Of a stretch of DNA of 6,894 nucleotides, positions 1 through 6,600 are shown in pieces. A model generated the notes under the pieces. That model searched no databases. It was not told the DNA's origin and was given only the letters and a program-made list of their open reading frames with translations. The stretch's first letter is position 1. Each line of letters begins with the position of its first letter. The stretch comes from Nanobdellota archaeon (GTDB lineage: Archaea > Nanobdellota > Nanobdellia > Woesearchaeales > BS150m-G63): positions 1 through 6,894 of the forward strand of contig JAGLOT010000033.1 of the NCBI GenBank assembly GCA_023137655.1, read 5' to 3'. Position numbers and translations under genes: made by a program.

Positions 1-635
1 GGTTGTTCAGATTCTTCAAATACTTTAACATTCATTTCTTTTTTGATTTCTTCATTATTGTATTTTGCAATTATATTTAATGTATATTGTCCAGGTTCAA
101 TATTTGAAGTTTTAATTTCTGTTTTTGATGTAATTGAATTTTCAACATCTAAAGTTTCATAATCTGTTAGGATAATATTATTTTGTTTATCTGTCAAAGT
201 ATATGCCAGATTTAATTTGGTAATTCCATTAAATGAAATCCTTTTTAGGAAAGAAATATCTTGGCCAGGTGAAATTGTTGTTTGAATAGATTCAATATTT
301 AATGTTAATTCAGATGTTTCCTGTGTTGTTTCTTTTTCTTCTAACAAAAAGTTAATCATGCTAATTAAAATTAGTAAAAGAACAATTGCACCAATAATAA
401 TTCCAACTTTTTTGTAATTGAAATTATTGAATGAAAAGTTTGATTTGGTTTTAGGTTTTACTTTAGTTGTTTGTTTAACTTTACCTTTAGAATTTAATTG
501 TTGATTATATTGTTGCAGAGCTGTCTCTATTTGTGCCTGTGAATAACCATACTTAATAAGGGCAGCCCTAATCTGCTCCACAGAATAACCTTGTGCCACC
601 TCTTTTTTTACATAATCCACTAATGACTGGACCAT
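1..635 (-). CDS. Single-pass membrane protein with duplicated cytoplasmic helical motif and extracellular beta domain (3' partial)
   Basis: The minus-strand frame stays open from the ATG at 635-633 to the window edge, giving 211 codons without a stop; the C-terminus lies outside. Residues 1-45 form a short helical module in which GYSVEQIRAALI (16-27) is followed by GYSQAQIETALQ (30-41), an internal duplication reminiscent of UBA-like or SHOCT-like helical hairpins. A lysine-rich linker (50-76) leads to one clear membrane helix (about 77-98, GIIIGAIVLLLILISMI). Residues 101-211 alternate hydrophobic and polar residues and contain 'SPGQDISF' and 'EPGQYTLNI', typical of Ig-like/CARDB-type beta sandwiches. 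The positive linker before the helix suggests N-in topology with the beta domain outside. The start is supported by a TATA box 27 bases upstream and an in-frame TAA at 659-657; a TTG directly before the ATG is a less likely start. Function is unknown; it could be a sensor or an anchor for a surface structure. Confidence 0.85.
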   Translation of the reverse strand, partial: MVQSLVDYVKKEVAQGYSVEQIRAALIKYGYSQAQIETALQQYNQQLNSKGKVKQTTKVKPKTKSNFSFNNFNYKKVGIIIGAIVLLLILISMINFLLEEKETTQETSELTLNIESIQTTISPGQDISFLKRISFNGITKLNLAYTLTDKQNNIILTDYETLDVENSITSKTEIKTSNIEPGQYTLNIIAKYNNEEIKKEMNVKVFEESEQ

Positions 636-657
636 CAATATAAACAATTGAAATTGT

Positions 658-671
658 TATTTAAAGATTTC
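658..671 (-). promoter_or_regulatory. Archaeal BRE/TATA promoter for the leftward membrane-protein gene
   Basis: Read on the minus strand this is GAAATC followed by TTTAAATA (TATA at 665-658). The TATA centre is about 27 bases before the ATG at 635, so transcription should start at or within a few bases of the start codon, giving a leaderless mRNA. It matches the element at 3602-3615 in 13 of 14 positions. Assigned by position and resemblance to the archaeal consensus, not by experiment. Confidence 0.65.
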
Positions 672-678
672 GTTATAC

Positions 679-728
679 TCATCTTCAAAAGGTTTAAAGA
701 TTGTGTTTCACTTCATCTTTAAGGTTTA
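679..728. repeat. Imperfect direct repeat in the divergent promoter region
   Basis: TCATCTTCAAAAGGTTTA (679-696) recurs as TCATCTTTAAGGTTTA (713-728), offset by 34 bases, with one substitution and a two-base deletion. It lies between the two divergent promoters. It could be a pair of regulator sites or simply a product of AT-rich sequence; no reading frame covers it. Confidence 0.4.
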
Positions 729-763
729 TTCAATTTCTTCATAAACTTTAAACGTTTCTCTAC

Positions 764-777
764 AAAAGATTTAAATA
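764..777 (+). promoter_or_regulatory. Archaeal BRE/TATA promoter for the 724-residue surface protein
   Basis: AAAAGA followed by TTTAAATA (TATA at 770-777) is centred about 27.5 bases before the ATG at 801. The sequence between the box and the ATG is AT-rich and contains no purine-rich ribosome-binding site, so the transcript is probably leaderless. Confidence 0.65.
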
Positions 778-800
778 ATTAGTATATTTATTTTTAAACA

Positions 801-2975
801 ATGGGGATGTTCAAAAAGAGGTTTAATAGAAAAGGTCAGATAACAATGTTTATTCTTATTGGCCTAGTAGTTCTTGCTATAGCAGGTTTAGCTTTATTTT
901 TTGTAAATCAAGCACAGCAAACAATTAATTTAGAACCTACAGATGTCCCTGCAGAACTAGTACCTATAAGAAATTATGTTGAAGATTGTTTGTATGAAAC
1001 CAGCAAAGATGCTTTTATGATTATTGGTCAAACTGGAGGATATGTAAATCCACAAGAATATTTTATTAAATCATTTTTCCCTACAGAATCAGATGCTTTA
1101 GAATTTTCTCCAGGTTCAAATAAATTAATACCTTATTGGTATTATCTTGAAAGTCCAAGTTCTTGTAATACAAACTGTCAATTTGCCAGCAATAGATTAC
1201 AATTAAATAGGATTGGAGATGAAGTGGATAATGATGATTCAGTAAGTGTTGAAGGTATGATTGATGGTTATGTTGAAAAAAATATCAAACAATGTTTAGG
1301 GGATTATGAAGGATTAGAACAATTTGAAATTACAGAGCAAGGAGATATTATAGTTACCACAAATATTGCAGAAAATGATGTAATCATTAATTTAGATTAT
1401 CCATTAGAGGTTAAGTCAGGGAATTCAGAAGGTAAGATAGAAAGATTCAGAGTTTATATCCCCTTAAATTTTAAACAAATTTATAATTTGGCAACGCAAA
1501 TCACATTCGCAGAAGCTGAAATTAATTTCTTAGATTATAATGCATTATTATTAATTGATGCCTTTGGTGATTTAGATTCAGATAAACTTCCACCATTAAG
1601 TGCTGCAACCTACAAACCAGGTGCACCCTTATTTTGGATTGAAAATCAAGTTCAGCAAAATATAGAAGAGATGTTTATGAGTTATATTCCATTTATTCAA
1701 GTTGAGAGTAGTAAGAATTATGATCCTTTTGTTGGAGATGGATTAGGTCCAATGGCTGCAGCTGTAATAAATAATATGTATCTTGGTTTTGGAGAGGATG
1801 CATTAGATTATTCAAATTTAGATGTTGATTTTAATTATTTATCATGGTGGCCAATTTATTTGCATATTACTCCAAGTTCTAATGGTTTAATCCAACCAGA
1901 ATCACTTCCATTATCTGGTGTGCCAGGATTAAATATGATTACTGCAGTATTCATGCCTCAAAAATATGAATTTGCCTATGATATTGCATATCCTGTTGTA
2001 ATTACAATTAAAGATAATAATACATTAAATGGTGAAGGATATGAATTTAAGTTTGCTATTGAATCAAATTTACATAATAATTTGCCAATTACAGCAGAAG
2101 GTGGTTTAGTAGGATTAGATTATACTTCAGATAAATCTCAGGCTTGTGAAATAAATCAAAGAAATTCTGGTAATATTAGTATAGTGGTTAAAGATTCTGC
2201 AACAGGAGAATTTATTGAAGATGCATCCATAATCTTTGGTTTTGGTTCAGAAGAATGTTTTATTGATGTAACTAATATAGAAGGTAAGTTTTCTGGTAAA
2301 TTTCCAGTAGGAATTGGTGGTTTGAGAATTAGTGCTTATGATCATTTAGATTATTTTATTCCTTTTGGAACTCAAAGGGGAAAAGAACAAAGTCTTGTTA
2401 TTGGTTTAGAAAAATACAGATATAGGAATGTTAGTGTTGTTGGTAAAACCTTGACTAAAGATGAAAAAGATGGTGATTGGTATTATAAAGGAGATATAAG
2501 AGAATTAGATGAAGATGAAGAAGCAATAATTTTATTACAAAGAGTCAAAGAAACACCTTATGATCCAGATGTTACAGTTCCAATTAGTTATTCTGGCGAA
2601 CCTGTTAATGTTAGATTAATACCTGGAAATTATCAAGTACAAGGACAGATTATATCCCGGGAAGAATTTTTAATTCCTAAAAATGAAAAGAAATGTGGTG
2701 TGTGGCCATTACAAGAAGATTGTAGTGTAGATGCTCAGACTTTATCTAGCAGTTCAAGTGGTGGTGTAATGTTTAATGAATCATTCCCAAATAGTTTATG
2801 GCATTTAAGTAAGGGAAATTTGGATAGTAACGATGAAATTGTATTCTATGTATTGTCTTTTAACTTAAATGATTTAAATGAAGATATGAGAATTATTGAA
2901 GATTTATCTGTAATGGGAGATGTTAATGAATTTAGTGCAGATAATAGGAATGCTTTAGAACCTGGCTATAAGTGA
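801..2975 (+). CDS. Large surface protein with N-terminal class III signal-like membrane anchor
   Basis: A complete 724-residue protein. An in-frame TAA at 795-797 limits the start to the ATG at 801 or the one at 807; the TATA spacing favours 801. Residues 1-12 are basic (KKRFNRKG), followed by Q13 and a hydrophobic helix to about residue 35. A basic stretch, then G-Q, then a helix is the layout of archaeal class III (prepilin-like) signals cut before Q, but the usual Glu at +5 is replaced by Phe, so an uncleaved anchor is equally possible. The rest should be extracellular. Residues 55-84 (C63, then IGQTGGYVNP) and C165 form an N-terminal region that I associate, from memory only, with uncharacterised DPANN proteins. 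Residues about 458-540 (ISIVVKDSATGEFIEDASI onward) resemble a carboxypeptidase-regulatory-like beta sandwich. Near the C-terminus, CGVWPLQEDC is a likely disulfide loop. No catalytic motif or second membrane helix is visible. The stop codon abuts the convergent toxin gene. Function unknown; structural or adhesive roles are plausible. Confidence 0.92.
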   Translation: MGMFKKRFNRKGQITMFILIGLVVLAIAGLALFFVNQAQQTINLEPTDVPAELVPIRNYVEDCLYETSKDAFMIIGQTGGYVNPQEYFIKSFFPTESDALEFSPGSNKLIPYWYYLESPSSCNTNCQFASNRLQLNRIGDEVDNDDSVSVEGMIDGYVEKNIKQCLGDYEGLEQFEITEQGDIIVTTNIAENDVIINLDYPLEVKSGNSEGKIERFRVYIPLNFKQIYNLATQITFAEAEINFLDYNALLLIDAFGDLDSDKLPPLSAATYKPGAPLFWIENQVQQNIEEMFMSYIPFIQVESSKNYDPFVGDGLGPMAAAVINNMYLGFGEDALDYSNLDVDFNYLSWWPIYLHITPSSNGLIQPESLPLSGVPGLNMITAVFMPQKYEFAYDIAYPVVITIKDNNTLNGEGYEFKFAIESNLHNNLPITAEGGLVGLDYTSDKSQACEINQRNSGNISIVVKDSATGEFIEDASIIFGFGSEECFIDVTNIEGKFSGKFPVGIGGLRISAYDHLDYFIPFGTQRGKEQSLVIGLEKYRYRNVSVVGKTLTKDEKDGDWYYKGDIRELDEDEEAIILLQRVKETPYDPDVTVPISYSGEPVNVRLIPGNYQVQGQIISREEFLIPKNEKKCGVWPLQEDCSVDAQTLSSSSSGGVMFNESFPNSLWHLSKGNLDSNDEIVFYVLSFNLNDLNEDMRIIEDLSVMGDVNEFSADNRNALEPGYK

Positions 2976-3224
2976 TTATTTATAGATATTTTTTCTGTGA
3001 CCTATTTCAATTACAATTATTATTAATTTATTGTCTATTATATTAAGAATTACTCTATAATCACCCACTCTTAATCTGAAATATTTTGAGCTAACTAGTT
3101 TTTTCACATGCGAATATGGACGAATTCTACATCTTTCTATTGTAGAAATTATTCTAGTTTTATCTGTTTTATGCAATTTTTTTAGAAATTTCTTGGATTC
3201 TGAGGTAAAAGAAATATCAAACAT
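2976..3224 (-). CDS. RelE/ParE-family toxin (ribosome-dependent mRNA interferase-like)
   Basis: An 82-residue basic protein with the RelE fold pattern: an N-terminal strand and helix (FDISFTSESKKFLKKL), a Lys/Arg-rich second helix (22-33), then KKLVSSKYFRLRVGDYRVI (41-59) and a C-terminal GHRKNIYK (75-82). In the family, basic residues in these strands and a C-terminal Tyr contact or cleave mRNA in the ribosomal A site; here R50, R52, R57, R77 and Y81 are the candidates, so the toxin looks intact. Its ATG overlaps the antitoxin stop by one base (TAATG), as in antitoxin-first operons with translational coupling. Its TAA directly touches the TGA of the convergent surface-protein gene. The family call is strong. 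Whether it behaves as RelE (mRNA) or ParE (gyrase) is less sure, but the GHR...Y ending favours RelE. Confidence 0.9.
   Translation of the reverse strand: MFDISFTSESKKFLKKLHKTDKTRIISTIERCRIRPYSHVKKLVSSKYFRLRVGDYRVILNIIDNKLIIIVIEIGHRKNIYK
2989..2994 (+). terminator. Oligo-T tract after the 724-residue gene (possible intrinsic terminator)
   Basis: A run of six T in TATTTTTTCTG begins 13 bases after the TGA of the plus-strand gene. Archaeal intrinsic termination commonly uses T-runs without a stem-loop, so this may end that transcript inside the antisense of the toxin gene. The evidence is only position and composition in an AT-rich region. Confidence 0.3.
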
Positions 3225-3445
3225 TATATTCCAAGCTCCCTTTTAACATCTTTAATAGAGTATAATTTGCCAGCTTTGATGTCTTTTTCAGATTTTTTGA
3301 TATTTTTTATGGTTTGTTCTGATAATTCCATTGTATCCTCCAATAAGTCCCAGATGATGTCTTCATAACTTTCTTTATTGTACATTTTACGGGATTTTAG
3401 TTCATTTAGTAATTCTTTGCTAATTTGGATTGTTGTATTAACCAT
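3224..3445 (-). CDS. Ribbon-helix-helix RelB-like antitoxin
   Basis: A 73-residue protein. Residues 3-37 (TTIQISKELLNELKSRK, then ESYEDIIWDLLED) have the ribbon-helix-helix pattern: a short strand with alternating polar residues, then two helices, used for dimerisation and operator binding. The C-terminal part (SEKDIKAGKLYSIKDVKREL, 52-71) matches the RelB-type tail, which in this family wraps around and neutralises the toxin. It is the first gene of a two-gene operon and overlaps the toxin ATG by one base, the usual order for such modules. A palindrome over its start codon (3444-3454) suggests autoregulation. An in-frame stop lies shortly upstream, and the TATA box at 3477-3470 supports the ATG at 3445. 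The antitoxin call is secure; the exact subfamily is not. Confidence 0.88.
   Translation of the reverse strand: MVNTTIQISKELLNELKSRKMYNKESYEDIIWDLLEDTMELSEQTIKNIKKSEKDIKAGKLYSIKDVKRELGI
3236..3241 (-). promoter_or_regulatory. Possible ribosome-binding site for the toxin
   Basis: On the minus strand AGGGAG lies 11 bases before the toxin ATG, inside the last codons of the antitoxin. It is the only purine-rich Shine-Dalgarno-like run before a start in the window. That fits an internal operon gene, whereas the first genes appear leaderless. The spacing is somewhat long, and coupling through TAATG may matter more. Confidence 0.4.
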
Positions 3446-3466
3446 AGTAACTATATAATGTACTAT
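3444..3466. promoter_or_regulatory. Candidate antitoxin operator: palindrome ATAGT-A-ACTAT plus a third half-site
   Basis: ATAGT (3444-3448) and ACTAT (3450-3454) form a perfect inverted repeat around a single A, and ACTAT recurs at 3462-3466, 12 bases further on. The block spans the antitoxin start codon and the sequence between it and the TATA box. Ribbon-helix-helix antitoxins typically bind short inverted or direct repeats in their own promoters, so this is a natural autoregulatory site. Assignment to the antitoxin is inference. Confidence 0.5.
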
Positions 3467-3468
3467 AG

Positions 3469-3484
3469 ATTAATAAACTTTTCC
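3469..3484 (-). promoter_or_regulatory. Archaeal BRE/TATA promoter for the toxin-antitoxin operon
   Basis: On the minus strand this reads GGAAAAG followed by TTTATTAA (TATA at 3477-3470), centred about 28.5 bases before the antitoxin ATG. The predicted start of transcription is within a few bases of the ATG, and no ribosome-binding site precedes it. Confidence 0.6.
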
Positions 3485-3601
3485 TTAATTTGGTGTCATT
3501 TTTATCTTAATAAGTTTTACTTAAGAAAATCCGAAAAATTTACAAAATTATTGGAAATTTAGGTTTAATTATTTATTCTCGATAAAACGTTCATTTTTAT
3601 A

Positions 3602-3615
3602 GAAATCTTTATATA
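3602..3615 (+). promoter_or_regulatory. Archaeal BRE/TATA promoter for the giant secreted protein
   Basis: GAAATC followed by TTTATATA (TATA at 3608-3615) is centred 27.5 bases before the ATG at 3639. It differs at one of 14 positions from the promoter of the leftward gene at 671-658. Only AT-rich sequence lies between the box and the ATG, consistent with a leaderless transcript. Confidence 0.68.
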
Positions 3616-3638
3616 TTTCGTTTTCATAATTTACTTTA

Positions 3639-6600
3639 ATGAAGCTTCAAGCTATAGCTGTATTTATAATCTTTTTAGTGCTAGGTATTCCTATCTATTC
3701 TGCAGACGTTTATGCTGACCAAATATCCGCTGTAAGTATTTCTGGTTCTGATGATGTGGAAAGTATTAGGAAACTGGTTGATACTACTCACCTTGAAGCT
3801 GTTGTTTTTGGTGAAGACATTACTGTAGACAGAGTTTATTTAACAAGTGGAGATGTTGAAGAAGTTTTTGATTCTTGTTCTGTTGCTGAAGTTGGCTATT
3901 TATGTGTTAAAGATTTAACAGAAGATGAATGGCCTGATGGAAGTTATAATTTTCCTATTAAACTTTATTCTCAAGCTCAGGAATTAATGTCTACAATGTA
4001 TGGTAGTATTAAAACAGATAATAATAAACCAGAAATTACTTCTTTTATTCTTGATAAAAATAAAGGCAGTTTAGATGATACAATTGAAATAACCTACAAT
4101 GCATATGATACTGCTTATACAGGATGTTCTGGAATTAGCAAAGTTGAATTTTATTCTGAAGGAAGTTTAATCTTGGAAAGGTTAGGAAATGGGCAATGTA
4201 ATTTACAAGAAAGTTTTGTTATTAATGTTTCTGAAATTGGTGAAAGTGAAGGTAAGAAAACAATTAGTTTGAAAGCATATGATTTGCTTGGATTAGAATC
4301 TAGTTTTGCAAACATGGATTTTACAATTGATAATTCAGGGCCAGTTATTGTTGGTTCCTTGGATTTAGTTAAGGCTGATGGTGAACCCTTAGTTTATGTT
4401 CCGGCAAATGGGATTAATACTGTTATGTCTGTGAGGGTTAGTGCTAGTGATTTTAATAATGTGAAAGCACAGATGATTGAACTTAATCCTTATTATTATA
4501 CTTATGAAGAATTTATTCTTGGAAATTGTGTTGAAGATTCTGGGGAATATTTATGTGAATGGGACGTTAATGTTGATGTGGATGAATCCATTAATGCAAA
4601 TGTTAATTTTCAATTAAAAGATGATACTGGAAATGTTAATGAGGTTAGTTTATCTTATTCTTTGAAGGTTGATACTGATGGGCCTTCTGTTACAAATTTA
4701 GAAACTAATTTTGGAAGTTATATTGGTAAAGAAACTAATTTTACTTTGGTGGTTTCTGAAGCTGGAAGTGGATTAAGTAATGCTAATGTTTATGTTAATT
4801 TTGCAAGTATTGGTGCTGGAACTTTGCAAGCAGACTCTTGTAATTCCACAGCTGGTGGTTGGAGATGTTATTGGAATGGTGTTGATTCAAGTATTGAAAG
4901 TACCCCACCAGAAGATATGGATTTTAGTGATAATGAAGACGTTGTTCCGATTATTGTTATGCCCAGCTCAACAGATGATATGGGCAATTATATTCAAGGA
5001 AAATTAATGTATAATATGACTCTTGATACTCAAGACCCTTATGTGAATGAACCAATTCAAATAATTCCAATGCCAGGACCTTATGGTTATCCTGTGAATA
5101 TGTCATTTCCTAAAACTGGAGATACATTATATTTCTTGATTAATCTTTCTGATGGTACAGATATTACTGCAGACATAGATTTATCTGAAGTTTTAGTTCT
5201 TGGTGGTTCTCAGGAAGTGAGTTGTATTGGTGAAACTTATAAGATGTGTGAGTTAAATACTGGTGAAGTAATGATGGGTCCACATACTGGAGTTATTGAT
5301 TTTACTTTTACAGATAAAACTGGTAATTCTTTGGATTGGGAAGAAGAGTTAGTTATCTTTGGAGTTGATAATGAATCTATGATTTATGAAAGGTGGTTAA
5401 TTGATAATGATCCTAATGAAGATAGAATGCCAAATGCAGTTGATTCTGATACTGTAAGTTTAGTTGGTTATGATGTTTATTTTCCTATTAAAATTAGAAG
5501 GAAGTATAATGGATATACTATGCCTTTAGAAATTTATGATTTTGAATGTGCTAATGGAAGTGAGATGTTAGGTGAGGATGCTTATTTAATTGGCGAGAAT
5601 TGTTACTTAGATGGTTTAGATGATATTGAACCTGCTTGTACTAATTTTTATGCAGTTGCTCCATTGAAGGAATCATTATATGAAAAAGATTTTGAGTTTA
5701 GTTGTAGTTTTAAGATTATTTCTCTTTATGGTGATTTATACAATAGAAGAGTTTCTGCACCAGAAGAACACAGCTTAGATTTGAAAGTTAATTTTGATGA
5801 AATTCATTTAGGTACTTTAGATAAAGCTTTGCAAGATAAGGTTAATTCAGTTAGAAGCAATGAACTGGTTGGCGGAACAACTGGAAGTATTATTGGTACA
5901 TTGAATGATGTGTTTGAGATAGGAAATAAATTATGTAATATGATTACTTTTACAAGAAGAACATTATCTTCTATTAATATTGCCTTATATCCAATATCAA
6001 AAATTCCAGGGGTTGGTTCTGCAATTGATCCAATTATGTTGGGTATTGATTCAATTAATTCTGTTGTAAGAATAGCTGCTACTGCTTCAGCACCAGTATG
6101 TGGAATGTTACAATGTAAGAGTTTTATTGGCTGGGATTTTGCTAATAGCATGATTTCTGCAGTTGATAATTATATGAGTGGAGAATTTATATTTGAATTG
6201 TTAGGTGCAGAAGGGTTAAATTCTTTAGGTGAAAGTTTTAACAGAATTAATCAAACAGATGTAACTAGTGCAGAAGCAGAAGCAGAATATCAAACTTGTA
6301 TAGAAAACGCAAAAGATCCAGAACTTTTAGAAGGGGATTTTGTTGGAGAAAATAATAATATTAATGATTGCACAGCCTTTTGTAATCTTGAATGGAGTGA
6401 AGAGAATGTTGTTGGTGTTCCAACAGATACAGAGGATTGTTTAACTTATTGTTTTATGGAAAATGAAATGAGCTTTGCCAATGCTAAAACTATGGCGGAA
6501 TTAAGAGAAGAATCTGAGTGTGAGAATATTAAATCACAAGTATCTACTGCAGCCAATTTACTTAGTATGGCTTCACCAGAACCTAAAGATAGTTTGGTTA

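Noticed and set aside
3451..3459. ATTATATAG on the minus strand as a TATA box for the antitoxin
   Set aside because: It is only 7-14 bases before the ATG, which would place transcription start inside the coding sequence; the box at 3477-3470 has the right spacing.
3511..3523. Hairpin TAAGT-TTT-ACTTA in the intergenic region
   Set aside because: Five AT-rich base pairs with a three-base loop are too weak to call a terminator or RNA element, and no transcript is expected to end here.
3458..3562. 34-codon plus-strand small ORF (starting MYYRLINFSL)
   Set aside because: It overlaps the toxin-antitoxin promoter and operator, has no TATA box at the right distance and no ribosome-binding site, and reads like chance translation of AT-rich DNA.
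4780..5007. 75-codon plus-strand reading frame
   Set aside because: It lies in another frame inside the giant secreted-protein gene, has low-complexity hydrophobic composition and has no promoter or ribosome-binding site; the host frame is strongly supported.
5804..6151. 115-codon minus-strand reading frame
   Set aside because: It is antisense to the helical region of the giant gene. Its composition is what the reverse of that coding sequence would give, and no promoter or family resemblance is seen.
5804..6300. Possible frameshift or gene fusion in the giant gene where character changes from beta-rich to helical
   Set aside because: The codon frame continues without a stop through the transition, and codon use and base composition look the same on both sides, so a genuine domain change is the simpler reading.
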